From contig CBDBKL010000006.1 in NCBI GenBank assembly GCA_965206675.1, forward strand, positions 275,734 to 339,733: a stretch of DNA of 64,000 bases. The letters run 5' to 3'. The notes beneath the pieces were generated by a model. It worked only from the letters and a program-made list of their open reading frames with translations. It was not told where the DNA came from and searched no databases. This document shows positions 8,379-17,802 of the stretch, one piece after another. The position numbers and the translations under genes were made by a program. This DNA is from CBDBKL01 sp965206675 (GTDB taxonomy: Bacteria; Bdellovibrionota; Bdellovibrionia; Bdellovibrionales; JAKFYE01). Every line of letters begins with the position of its first letter. Position 1 is the first letter of the stretch.

Positions 8379-9529
8379 TGCTGTGTCTCCGAACGCTCAA
8401 GATTTAAAAGAAGACCAAACAGCACAGCTAGAGAAACCAAAGAACTTCCTCCATAACTTAAAAAGGGAAGAGTTAAACCTTTCGTGGGCAATAATCCCAA
8501 CACCACTCCAACATTGATAATCACTTGTATGGCAAAAACCATTGTCAAAGCCAATCCCAAAGCGCGGCGAAAATTTGTGAAATTCCTCAAGCCAATCTGA
8601 AATCCCTTAAGAACCAATGATCCATATAAAATAAATAAAATCAATACGCCAATAAATCCGATCTCTTCACCCAAAACAGCAAGTGTGAAATCCGTGTGAG
8701 CCTCTGGTAAGAAAAACAATTTACCCTGTCCCTGTCCTAAGCCCACACCCATTAACCCACCACGATGAAAGCTCAACAGACTTTGAATAACTTGAAATCC
8801 AGAATCGGTAGGGTCGGCCCATGGATCTAAGAACGATAAAACACGCAATTTTCTATAGGGAACATCCCAAATCAGAAAGTAAAATATAGGTAAACACGCT
8901 AAAAGTGCACAGATGACATAACGCCATTTTAAATCAAATATGAAAAATATGAAAAAAACCACAGTTAAACAAATAACGACAGATCCAAAATCCGGTTGCT
9001 GCAGTAAAAACGGAATAGGAATCATCAAGACCGCACCCTTAGCAAATGAGTCCCATAGCTTTCGATCAAACCAATTTACAGAAACCATATGGGCGAGTAT
9101 CACTGGATACATAACCTTTAAAAGTTCAGAGGGTTCAAATGTTAACCCTCCCATACTTAGCCACCGCATGGCCCCACCCGATTTCACCCCAAAACCAGGT
9201 ATCAAAGTGAAAATAACAAGAAGAACCGCTCCACCCCATAGAAATGGAGCGCATCTTTGTATCCATCGGTGAGGGGTATAGGCAAATGCAAATAGGGCAC
9301 ACAAGGCGACTGCTGTATTAAAAAGTTGCCTTTTGAAAAAATAAAGACCGTCTCCATATTTTTCAATAGCGAGAATATAGCTAGAGCTATACACTTGGAC
9401 CAATCCAATACCAAATAGAAGAATCAGCGTTAAAATCAAACCCTGATCTATAAGAATGTTTTTACCTGAACTCTTTGACGAGTTTCTTAAAATAGTTCCC
9501 ACGTTCTTCAAAGTTATCAAAAAGATCAA
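8375..9529 (-). CDS. ftsW: Lipid II polymerase / cell-division SEDS protein FtsW
   Basis: This SEDS-family peptidoglycan glycosyltransferase acts with the FtsI-type PBP encoded in the same cluster. About ten membrane segments are visible, with the family motifs 'SMGGLTFEPSELLKV', 'GQGQGKLFFLPEAHTDF' and C-terminal 'GLTLPFLSYGGSSLVS'. The start is uncertain. TTG at 9529 gives 384 residues and overlaps murD by 68 bases; GTG at 9502 gives 375. Neither has a strong ribosome site. Placement between murD and murG is canonical and separates it from the RodA paralogue. Confidence 0.95.
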   Translation of the reverse strand: MIFLITLKNVGTILRNSSKSSGKNILIDQGLILTLILLFGIGLVQVYSSSYILAIEKYGDGLYFFKRQLFNTAVALCALFAFAYTPHRWIQRCAPFLWGGAVLLVIFTLIPGFGVKSGGAMRWLSMGGLTFEPSELLKVMYPVILAHMVSVNWFDRKLWDSFAKGAVLMIPIPFLLQQPDFGSVVICLTVVFFIFFIFDLKWRYVICALLACLPIFYFLIWDVPYRKLRVLSFLDPWADPTDSGFQVIQSLLSFHRGGLMGVGLGQGQGKLFFLPEAHTDFTLAVLGEEIGFIGVLILFILYGSLVLKGFQIGLRNFTNFRRALGLALTMVFAIQVIINVGVVLGLLPTKGLTLPFLSYGGSSLVSLAVLFGLLLNLERSETQQ

Positions 9530-10844
9530 AGCTTGGACAGCCCGGAGACATAAGAATTATATCTCCAATCCTAGACTTTTGGTAAGCCATGAGAACAGCC
9601 TCTTCAAAAGTCCCTATCAGATACGTTTCACTGTAATCCCCGATTGCTCTATTTATATTTTCTTTGGCTTCTCCGTACAAAATCAGCGTTTTGACTTTTT
9701 TTCTAATATCCTCGGCAACGGGTTCAAAGCTGACATTTGCGATTTTACCGCCCGCTATGAGCAACACATTTTCCCTAAACGCATCAAGGGCTCGCTTTAC
9801 GGCATGAACATTTGTCGCTTTTGAATCATTATATAACCAAACCCCGCCCACTTTTCTGACATATTCCAAGCGGTGCTCTAGTCCCCCGAAACTCTCAATC
9901 ACGTCTTCAACCACTTCTTTTTTAGCCCCATACTCTCTTGTTGCGCAAATAGCAGCCATAATATTCTCGATTGAGTGATTTCCTCTCATTTTTAAATTCT
10001 TTGTGGAATAAAACTCAATATCAGGACCAACGCGCACTTTGATTTGATAACGATAAGATACGGCTCCTCCAATATTCATAATTTGTGGCTCGAGCGCAGA
10101 TCTTCTTGAAAAATAAAATATCCGGCCTCTTTGCACGGCTGGATCTCTAGCGATATCCACAACGGCGTTATCGTCGGCATTCAGCACACTTGTGGTATCT
10201 TCATTGGTATTTAAAAAGACACGTCGTTTAGATTTTACATAATCATCCATAGATCTATAACGATCTAAATGATTTTCTGCAATATTGGTAAATACAATAG
10301 TTCGAGGGGCAAAGTTATTACACAATTCTAATTGAAAACTCGATGCTTCACAAATAACAACATCTACTTTTTCCTTTTTCCTTACATACTCAATCAATGG
10401 AATTCCATAATTTCCACCGAGCCAGGTAGAAACTCCAGACTTTTCAAGCATCTCTTGAATCAAACGACAAACTGTACTTTTACCATTTGTTCCCGTTACG
10501 GCAATAACAGGTTCTTTAACAAATTGAGCAGCAAACTCCAATTCACCTGTCACTTGGACATTGTTCTGCCGAGCATATTCGAATATTTTTAAACTTGGAC
10601 TGACGCCAGGACTAAGGATAATCATTTCTTGGTCAAGCATCACTTTAGGTGTATGCCCACCGAGGTCTGAGCGCACATCTAAATCTTCTAGTTGATCCAA
10701 AGAACTGGAAAGTTCTGCTGCCGATTTATGATCGTTGATTGTAACCTGAGCACCCTGTTCATACAGGAATTTAGTCAGTGCTACTCCCGTTCTAGACAGC
10801 CCCACAACCATTATTTTCTTATCTTTTAAATCTGTATACTCCAT
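9462..10844 (-). CDS. murD: UDP-N-acetylmuramoyl-L-alanine--D-glutamate ligase
   Basis: MurD adds D-Glu to UDP-MurNAc-L-Ala. The sequence shows 'IMVVGLSRTGVALTKFL' at the N-terminus, the ATP loop 'TGTNGKST' at ~117-124, 'NIAENHLDRY' and 'YNDSKATNVHA'. The ATG at 10844 (460 residues) is chosen because 'ggag' lies six bases upstream. The in-frame ATG at 10856 has none and would add MERT. A gap of about 100 bases separates it from mraY. Confidence 0.96.
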   Translation of the reverse strand: MEYTDLKDKKIMVVGLSRTGVALTKFLYEQGAQVTINDHKSAAELSSSLDQLEDLDVRSDLGGHTPKVMLDQEMIILSPGVSPSLKIFEYARQNNVQVTGELEFAAQFVKEPVIAVTGTNGKSTVCRLIQEMLEKSGVSTWLGGNYGIPLIEYVRKKEKVDVVICEASSFQLELCNNFAPRTIVFTNIAENHLDRYRSMDDYVKSKRRVFLNTNEDTTSVLNADDNAVVDIARDPAVQRGRIFYFSRRSALEPQIMNIGGAVSYRYQIKVRVGPDIEFYSTKNLKMRGNHSIENIMAAICATREYGAKKEVVEDVIESFGGLEHRLEYVRKVGGVWLYNDSKATNVHAVKRALDAFRENVLLIAGGKIANVSFEPVAEDIRKKVKTLILYGEAKENINRAIGDYSETYLIGTFEEAVLMAYQKSRIGDIILMSPGCPSFDLFDNFEERGNYFKKLVKEFR

Positions 10845-10949
10845 TGTACGCTCCATTGTGTTATTCTATTTCTCTATTATTTTTCTAATTTACTATCCTC
10901 ATGTCATTTAATCTCATTTTAAAAATCTTTCCTTCACCTAACTGACTTC

Positions 10950-12026
10950 CTATCTTAATTTCAATGTTGCAAGACTGATGGCAGCTAACAAAATAGAAAT
11001 AATCCAAAAGCGCACAATTAATTTAGGTTCATCTATACCTTTAAGTTCAAAGTGGTGATGTATAGGGGCCATTCGAAACACGCGCTTACCTGTTAATTTA
11101 AATGACACCACCTGTGTTATGACCGAAAGAGCCTCTGCCACAAAAACCCCTCCCAAAACAACGAGAAGCAATTCATTTTTGGTTATGATAGCCATCATCC
11201 CTATTCCTCCTCCCAAGCTCAAACTTCCAACATCTCCCATAAACACTTGAGCCGGGTACGTGTTATACCAAAGAAACCCTAACCCAGCAGCGACTATAGA
11301 GGCGGCTAAGGGAGTTAACTCTCCCGATCCTACAACATGGGGAATTTGTAAATATTCGGAAAGTTCAAAGTGACCTGTAACGTAGGCAAAGATTAAAAAA
11401 GTAGATGCCACAATAATAATAGGGGCAATGGCTAGTCCATCTAGGCCATCTGTTAAATTCACCGCATTAGCTGCTCCCACGATAACAAATGTTCCAAACA
11501 GGACATACCAATATCCCAGATCAAGGATCAAATCTTTAAAAAACGGAAAATGCAGCTCGGTTGATATGGACCCATTGGATATGAGTAATGATAGAGTGAT
11601 TCCTGAAATTAAAAATTCCAAAACGAGTCTAAGAGATCCGGAAAGACCTTCAGAGCTTTGATTTTTGACTTTTATAGCATCATCAACGTAACCAATAATG
11701 CCAAATCCAATAATAATCAAAAGAGTTGCAAAAACGAGCGGATTCAATATTTCCATCCAGAGCAACCCTGCCAATGAAATACTGATGAGCATAAGCCCAC
11801 CACCCATTGTTGGTGTTCCCGCTTTTTTATAATGACTTTCCGGCCCTTCACGGCGAATGAATTGCCCTGTTTGTTTTCTAACAAGTCGTTTTATAAATCG
11901 AGGACCAGCAATCCAACAAACCAGGAACGCCGTTAGAAAAGAAAGAAAAGTTCTAAATGTAATATACCTAAAGACATTAAATACAGGGACACTGTCCGCA
12001 AGTGAATATAACCAGCTATATAACAT
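10950..12026 (-). CDS. mraY: Phospho-N-acetylmuramoyl-pentapeptide-transferase
   Basis: MraY transfers phospho-MurNAc-pentapeptide from UDP to undecaprenyl phosphate, making lipid I. The 358-residue polytopic protein has the family signatures 'KKAGTPTMGGG' (near residue 68), 'GYVDDAIKVKNQSS', 'NAVNLTDGLDGLA', 'QVFMGDVGSLSLGG' and 'APIHHHFELKG', with ~10 membrane helices. An 'aagg' ribosome site precedes the ATG. It lies between murF and murD as in standard dcw clusters. Confidence 0.97.
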   Translation of the reverse strand: MLYSWLYSLADSVPVFNVFRYITFRTFLSFLTAFLVCWIAGPRFIKRLVRKQTGQFIRREGPESHYKKAGTPTMGGGLMLISISLAGLLWMEILNPLVFATLLIIIGFGIIGYVDDAIKVKNQSSEGLSGSLRLVLEFLISGITLSLLISNGSISTELHFPFFKDLILDLGYWYVLFGTFVIVGAANAVNLTDGLDGLAIAPIIIVASTFLIFAYVTGHFELSEYLQIPHVVGSGELTPLAASIVAAGLGFLWYNTYPAQVFMGDVGSLSLGGGIGMMAIITKNELLLVVLGGVFVAEALSVITQVVSFKLTGKRVFRMAPIHHHFELKGIDEPKLIVRFWIISILLAAISLATLKLR

Positions 12027-12106
12027 TCTTACCTTAACTTCTTATATAAAAGTTTAATGCCAAAAAAGATCTTCTAAACCAGCAGCTCTTTCCCATTGTT
12101 GTTATT

Positions 12107-13504
12107 TTAATTTCTTGTCTTAAAATTTAATGGCTCCAAATCAGCAGCAACTCTTTCAAGTTGCATACCCCGCGAACCCTTCAGAAGCACAATATCCCCT
12201 GTGTGTAACATAGATCGCAATTTTAAAGCAAGGGCAGATTCATAACCATCTGATAATACTAACTTTTTATCATATCCAGAAAGGTGCACCCCTTTTTCAA
12301 AGGCTTCTTTATAGCGGCCGTAGTACCAAATATATTCTAAACTTCCGCTACGCTGTCCCCATTTATAATGCTCTTCTTCTGCGCTATCTCCCAATTCCAA
12401 CATGTCACTAAAGACGCCAAAAAGTTTACCCTGTCGACTGATAGTTTCTATATTATCCATTAAAGCTTTTGTACTTTCGGGGTTGGCATTATAGCCATCA
12501 AAGATTGCTTTAGCTCCAGATTTTAATTCTAAAAACTGCCCCCTTCCCCAAGTTGAAGTTTGACCACAGTTGGGCAAAGTTTTCCAAATGTCTTCGGGGC
12601 GCATTCCAAATGCCAGGGCTGTTGTACTTGCAGCCATAAGATTTTCTAAATGATGACGACCAAAAATTTTAACTCGAGCGTGACCACTGACAGAGCCAAT
12701 TCGTCCTTCAAATTGAATTTCATCTATTGTCATTGCTCTTTCTTTAAAAGACACATCTGCAGAGGGATTTTTTGCAGAAAAAGAAAAGGGTTGCGTTTTT
12801 CCAGAGTGTTTTTCAAAAGCTTCCAATGTCCATTTGTTATCTAAGTTATAAATACAGATGGCGTTCTTAGAATATTCATAGATTTCCCTTTTGGCAGCAG
12901 CCACATGTTTTAGCTCCTTGAGTCCTTCAAGATGCGCTTTTCCTACATTTGTCACTAAGGCAAAATCAGGATGGGCTATTTGTACTAAATCCCGAATTTC
13001 ATCTTTATGGTTCATTCCCATTTCAATCACACCGAATTGGTGTGAGGGTTTCAGTTGCGCTAATGTTAGAGGGACACCAATATGATTATTTAAATTTCCC
13101 TTAGTCGCTAAACCTTTAAACTGAGATTCTAATAAAATCTTAATGAAATTTTTAGTTGCTGTTTTTCCATTTGATCCGGTTAGGGCAACAATTTTTGCAG
13201 GCATAGTGAGACGCCAATTTTCAGCAAATTTTTGTAGCGCACTTAAAGTATCAGATACTGATACTAAAAATTGACTTTCAGTGCATTCACAGGAAACATT
13301 CTTTTGCACCAAAGCTCCGGAGCAGCCTTTATCAAGAGCTTCTTGGACATAGTCATGACCGTCAAAATTTTGACCCTTGATAGCTATATATAATTTTCCT
13401 TTTAAATTCTCCTCACGGGTGTCTTTTGTTAGACCATCAAAAGGTATTTGCTCTTGACCTCTTAGACTCCCTTTAAGAATTTTTTTTAATTCACCTGACA
13501 GCAT
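12107..13504 (-). CDS. murF: UDP-N-acetylmuramoyl-tripeptide--D-alanyl-D-alanine ligase
   Basis: MurF completes the pentapeptide precursor by adding D-Ala-D-Ala. The 465-residue protein has the ATP loop 'LTGSNGKTATKNF' (108-120), 'GVIEMGMNHKDEI', 'TNVGKAHLEGL', 'FDGYNANPES' and a final 'VLLKGSRGMQLE', all typical. It lies 28 bases downstream of murE and probably belongs to the same transcript. Confidence 0.96.
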   Translation of the reverse strand: MLSGELKKILKGSLRGQEQIPFDGLTKDTREENLKGKLYIAIKGQNFDGHDYVQEALDKGCSGALVQKNVSCECTESQFLVSVSDTLSALQKFAENWRLTMPAKIVALTGSNGKTATKNFIKILLESQFKGLATKGNLNNHIGVPLTLAQLKPSHQFGVIEMGMNHKDEIRDLVQIAHPDFALVTNVGKAHLEGLKELKHVAAAKREIYEYSKNAICIYNLDNKWTLEAFEKHSGKTQPFSFSAKNPSADVSFKERAMTIDEIQFEGRIGSVSGHARVKIFGRHHLENLMAASTTALAFGMRPEDIWKTLPNCGQTSTWGRGQFLELKSGAKAIFDGYNANPESTKALMDNIETISRQGKLFGVFSDMLELGDSAEEEHYKWGQRSGSLEYIWYYGRYKEAFEKGVHLSGYDKKLVLSDGYESALALKLRSMLHTGDIVLLKGSRGMQLERVAADLEPLNFKTRN

Positions 13505-13532
13505 TTTCCAGTCCTCTAGATCAGTTTTTTCC

Positions 13533-14996
13533 TCATTGAGATAACAAATCTTCTATCATAGTTTTATCTGAAAAGGGAATTCGAGAGTTTCCAATAATTT
13601 GATAGTTCTCATGTCCTTTTCCCGCAACCAAAACAATGTCTTTTTCATCAGCATTTTGCAAGGCCCATTCAATAGCTTTTTTCCTATCGGCCTGAATGAT
13701 AACCTGAACCTTATCTTTATCTATATCTTTTAAAATATCATGAATGATTTTCTGAGGGTCTTCAGTACGCGGGTTATCAGAGGTGACAATAACGACATCG
13801 GCATTTTCTACAGCGATGCGGCCCATTTGAGATCTTTTTCCAAAATCTCTATCTCCTCCGCAACCAAAAATCACGTAGAGTTTTCCTTCTTGTTTTTTAT
13901 TCACTTGTTGAAGAGAGCGTAAGACATTTAATAAAGCACTTGGAGTGTGTGCATAATCTATAAAAACATGGGGGTCGCTATTGATTTTCTCAAGCCTTCC
14001 CTCCACACCTTTAAAGTTTTTTAAGGTGTTAATGGATTTTTCTAAATCAAAATCTAAATATACACATGTTGCTAATGCTGTAATGGCATTTTGAACATTA
14101 TATTCACCTATTATATTTATAGAAAATGTATGGGTTTTATTTTTATATTTCATTTCCACAACTGTTTCTTGAAAAGAAGCATCGAGGATTTTATAGGAAA
14201 AATCATTACTTTCTGCTTGTCCGACTGTAACAACCTTATTGTCCTTTATCTGTTCAACGAGTTTTTGTCCCCAGGGGCAATCGGCATTGATGACAAAGCC
14301 TACATTTGAAGACTGCATATGAAACAATTGGGCTTTGGAATGAAAGTAGGATTCCATATCTTTGTGGTAGTCCAAATGATCTCTGGATAAATTTGTAAAG
14401 GCACACACTTTAAACTTCATATCTGAAATGCGATGTTGAGTGATCGCATGACTAGAGACTTCCATACAAAAATAATCAGCTCCTTTATTGATAAACTCAT
14501 TTAATCTTTTGTGAAGTTCAATAGGGTTTGAAGTTGTCAGGTGGCTTTTCCATTGGTGAGTTCCCAGGTGATGCCCCAGAGTTCCCATCACACCACAGGA
14601 TTTATTATGAGAGGTTATAATGTGTTCTACAAGACCGACGACGGTGGACTTTCCATTTGTTCCAGTCACACCTATTCCGATGAGTTTTTCGGAAGGTTTA
14701 GAGTAAAAGTGATGAGATAGAGTGGAGAGTGCTTTTCTAGAGTTTTGCACTTGAATAACGGGGTTTGTGAAAGAGGGTGAAATTTTTTGAGTGTTTTCTA
14801 CCACGACAGCAATGGGGTTTTTGTTACAAACTTCTGAGAGAAAGTCATGACCATCTTTCTGATAACCAGGGACAGCTACGAATATGGAGCTAGAGTTTAC
14901 GGACCGTGAATCAGAAGTAATGGATTCCACATTTTCTGAAGAGAGAGTTGTCCATTTGTCATTCCAATAGGGACCGAGAGCGGTTTTGAGTTTCAT
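13533..14996 (-). CDS. murE: UDP-N-acetylmuramoyl-L-alanyl-D-glutamate--meso-diaminopimelate ligase
   Basis: MurE adds the third stem-peptide residue. The ATP loop 'VTGTNGKSTVVGL' is at 110-122, followed by 'SSHAITQHR', 'TNLSRDHLDYH', 'DYAHTPSALLN' and 'TSDNPRTEDP'. The DNPR motif is the meso-diaminopimelate specificity signature, consistent with a Gram-negative wall. The protein has 487 residues. A gap of ~130 bases separates it from the inserted metallopeptidase gene, so it may have its own promoter. Confidence 0.96.
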   Translation of the reverse strand: MKLKTALGPYWNDKWTTLSSENVESITSDSRSVNSSSIFVAVPGYQKDGHDFLSEVCNKNPIAVVVENTQKISPSFTNPVIQVQNSRKALSTLSHHFYSKPSEKLIGIGVTGTNGKSTVVGLVEHIITSHNKSCGVMGTLGHHLGTHQWKSHLTTSNPIELHKRLNEFINKGADYFCMEVSSHAITQHRISDMKFKVCAFTNLSRDHLDYHKDMESYFHSKAQLFHMQSSNVGFVINADCPWGQKLVEQIKDNKVVTVGQAESNDFSYKILDASFQETVVEMKYKNKTHTFSINIIGEYNVQNAITALATCVYLDFDLEKSINTLKNFKGVEGRLEKINSDPHVFIDYAHTPSALLNVLRSLQQVNKKQEGKLYVIFGCGGDRDFGKRSQMGRIAVENADVVIVTSDNPRTEDPQKIIHDILKDIDKDKVQVIIQADRKKAIEWALQNADEKDIVLVAGKGHENYQIIGNSRIPFSDKTMIEDLLSQ

Positions 14997-15129
14997 AGGG
15001 GTAGCCTACGTCAGTATGAAAATGTATACAATCCAAACAACTCTGCGTCGAACAAGTCTTTGTTGAAAAAATTTTCCTAACATTTAGTTTTTAACACACT
15101 ATCACTTCGTTAAAATATTTCTACTTTAT

Positions 15130-16206
15130 TTACTGTGCCACAAAATCTTCCCAGTGAACGTCTTCAGGGACAACAGTTGGAGCATAATTAGAAGCATCCT
15201 CAATGGTATAAAGCAGAGCCTTAGAAGCGTTAGCACCAGCATGACCTATTGTAAGAGACTCTCCCACTAAAGGCTGAAAATCCAATATATCCTCAGAAGA
15301 TATATCCTTTTCAGCAGCATACTCCTTATGCAAATCAAGAAAAAGATTAAATTGATTCGTATATTGCTCAACATCTTTATTAGATAAAATATAGGGAGTG
15401 GTGCTACTAAATCGAGGTATTTGAAGATACGAAAGCCGATGTGAACTGTATGACATGATGGTTCCATACTTAGAAACCCTGTTAATATAACCTCTTCCTC
15501 TTCGACGAAAAGGTTGTATGGGTTGAGCCAATGCCTTTACAAGACCAACAACATTGGACTCTTGATGACGTAAACCCAAGTTATGCCCTACCTCATGGAT
15601 AAGCGATACTTTTTGTAACATACACATAGGATTGACAGCAATAATTCCAGTGGACGCCATAATAGCAGCCAAAAAGTTTGGCATTGTCAACAATCTAATC
15701 CTGGCTACGCCACAAAACTCAGAACTCCCTGATTTTAATACAGGAACGACAGTGTAAAGTAAATCTGCCCCATAAGTGGCTCGCATTTTAGGAAGATAAC
15801 TCAACACTTCTTGCTCCATGGAACTTATTGAGCCACCAATCAACAAAGACTCTTTTATGGCGACTATCCTGAGCCGAGCATTCACAGAACTGTTTTGAAA
15901 AACTTGATTGGCATATGTAACGAGTTCTGTGATGTTCTCTTTTAAATTATTTCTATCATCTGCATTTCTAAAAGGCTTATGTAAAAAAGCAATATCAATA
16001 ACATGCATTTTATCAGGAGAGGCTTTTCTAAATGCCGCTGGAGATCTGGATTCAAAACTTGAAACGTCAGGGACTAAGACTTTGCAACCCCACGGAACGT
16101 CCTTTGTTTCTGTAGGCTTTTTTTCAACCTGTGGAGCTAAAGTTTGACAACCTAAAACAAACAAGGGCAAAAACATCACAATTTGGATTTTCTTACTGTA
16201 ATACAT
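15130..16206 (-). CDS. Metzincin-type zinc metallopeptidase lipoprotein
   Basis: The product has 358 residues. A lipoprotein signal ends at C20 ('FVLGC'), so the mature protein is probably membrane-anchored. The zinc site is H204-E-V-G-H208-x5-H214 ('HEVGHNLGLRH'), with a Met-turn at M251 in 'YGTIMSYSS', the hallmark of metzincins such as M12B or M72. 'aaggag' precedes the ATG. It lies unusually within the dcw cluster, between ftsI and murE, next to two glycosyltransferase genes. Substrate unknown; an extracytoplasmic protein is most likely. Confidence 0.85.
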   Translation of the reverse strand: MYYSKKIQIVMFLPLFVLGCQTLAPQVEKKPTETKDVPWGCKVLVPDVSSFESRSPAAFRKASPDKMHVIDIAFLHKPFRNADDRNNLKENITELVTYANQVFQNSSVNARLRIVAIKESLLIGGSISSMEQEVLSYLPKMRATYGADLLYTVVPVLKSGSSEFCGVARIRLLTMPNFLAAIMASTGIIAVNPMCMLQKVSLIHEVGHNLGLRHQESNVVGLVKALAQPIQPFRRRGRGYINRVSKYGTIMSYSSHRLSYLQIPRFSSTTPYILSNKDVEQYTNQFNLFLDLHKEYAAEKDISSEDILDFQPLVGESLTIGHAGANASKALLYTIEDASNYAPTVVPEDVHWEDFVAQ

Positions 16207-16335
16207 TTCTCTCCTTTTTATTTTAAAAATAAATTATACAAAAGAATTATAACAACAAAAATTTTTATATTAGAAGTGATTAATTAAAAACTATCTAAAA
16301 GATTATCATATCTAAAATAAATCAATTCATCCTAC

Positions 16336-17802
16336 TTAAAGCAAAAGAACGTAAAACGAACCCCTTTTTTGCACTCTCTCAGTACTATGGCGTAAACTGA
16401 TATTTTGTGTCTGCTCTATCAACGTTATTACATATTTCATAGTAAACTCTTGAGAGGCTATAAAGACACCCCCTGATAGAGATCCCACCTCTTCTGGGTA
16501 AACCACTTTCACTGAAAAATTCCTTGAGGAATCAAGCAAGCCATAACGTTGATTTAAAAATATGAATGAAAGAAAGTAATGATTTACATAATACTCCCTA
16601 TCCGACAAATATATTGTTTCAAATTCATTAATAATATCCAGAGGAATGGGGCGACCTAATATAATTGATCCGAAATTATAATTTGCTTCTTGGAAAAAAA
16701 CTTTTACGTTTGAAAAAGTTGAGATCATTATCAGTACAACAAAAACCAATGGATAAAATGGATTTTTCCTTTTCAAAAACCCTATAATCTCCCCTGCTGC
16801 AAAGGCGCATACAATGGAAAATGGAAAAAGTGTCAAGGTCGCCCGTCTCATCCCAGGATAATCCCGAGCTAACGTCGACAACCCTATGAAAATAAGAACT
16901 GAAAATACCAAAGACGTTAATAGTGGATGCTTTCTTTTTAAACTTAAATAACTACCACAACAAAAAAGCCCAAGAGGTAAAAAACCATAAAAAGGCTTAT
17001 CAAAATGAGGAAGTATCCAACTTTGAGTCTTTATAAAGGTCTCTAAAATTAAAATTCCGGCGTTTTTAAAGGGTTCTAAAAAATCTTTGACGAAAAATCC
17101 TCCTCCATAATACCTTATAGAGGAAAACCCATACTGCATGTGAAAATAAAAAACATAAACTATAACACCAGAGGCAAAAACCACTCCTACTTTTGCTAAA
17201 TGTTTTAGTGCTTGCATCCAACCTGTCTGTAGCCCTAAAAAAAGATATCGAGACAAAAACCATGAAACAACGAAGACCCTTGTTCCCGGATAAGAAAACA
17301 AAAGTGGAACAGAAACAAGAGCTAACCCCACACCTATTATTGGCTTTTTATGTTTTAAAAAAGATTCAAAGAAAATAAGCCACAAAGGAATTAGGGCAAA
17401 CGCTGCGGCGTGCTCGAGTGCAAGTCTTGCAAAGAAAACATAATGAATTGAAATACCACACAGAGCTACCGACCATATCGCTATCTGTTTAGATTGAAAA
17501 TTCTGTCTTACAAAAACATATAACCCCACCAGGCCAAACAAAGATAGAAACACACAAGATATTCTGCCCGCAATCACAGAAAAACCAAAGAGTGAATACA
17601 CCTTATCAAACCAAAATGGAATAAACCACCATGCTCTAGATAAATCTCTTTTTACAGAAAGGAGTTCAAAGATTCTAACACCGGATGAATAATCTTCATC
17701 CGATACATACAGGCCACCTAAGAAAGTATCAAGACCCCAAAACATCCATGATACACCAAAAAGAAGTAAGAAATACGGAAAGGTGCGAATAAGATAATTC
17801 AT
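16336..17802 (-). CDS. GT-C-like membrane glycosyltransferase, probable polyprenyl-phosphate-sugar dependent
   Basis: The product has 488 residues with ~10-12 membrane helices. The first loop after helix 1 carries acidic residues ('LYVSDEDYSSG'), the catalytic position in PMT/ArnT-like GT-C enzymes. The C-terminal ~100 residues look soluble and periplasmic. Its ATG at 17802 shares ATGA with the stop of the DPM1-like gene, so the two are coupled. The inferred role is transfer of the lipid-linked sugar made by that enzyme to a protein or envelope glycan. Acceptor and sugar cannot be told from sequence. An upstream TTG (17811) is less likely as the start. Confidence 0.7.
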   Translation of the reverse strand: MNYLIRTFPYFLLLFGVSWMFWGLDTFLGGLYVSDEDYSSGVRIFELLSVKRDLSRAWWFIPFWFDKVYSLFGFSVIAGRISCVFLSLFGLVGLYVFVRQNFQSKQIAIWSVALCGISIHYVFFARLALEHAAAFALIPLWLIFFESFLKHKKPIIGVGLALVSVPLLFSYPGTRVFVVSWFLSRYLFLGLQTGWMQALKHLAKVGVVFASGVIVYVFYFHMQYGFSSIRYYGGGFFVKDFLEPFKNAGILILETFIKTQSWILPHFDKPFYGFLPLGLFCCGSYLSLKRKHPLLTSLVFSVLIFIGLSTLARDYPGMRRATLTLFPFSIVCAFAAGEIIGFLKRKNPFYPLVFVVLIMISTFSNVKVFFQEANYNFGSIILGRPIPLDIINEFETIYLSDREYYVNHYFLSFIFLNQRYGLLDSSRNFSVKVVYPEEVGSLSGGVFIASQEFTMKYVITLIEQTQNISLRHSTERVQKRGSFYVLLL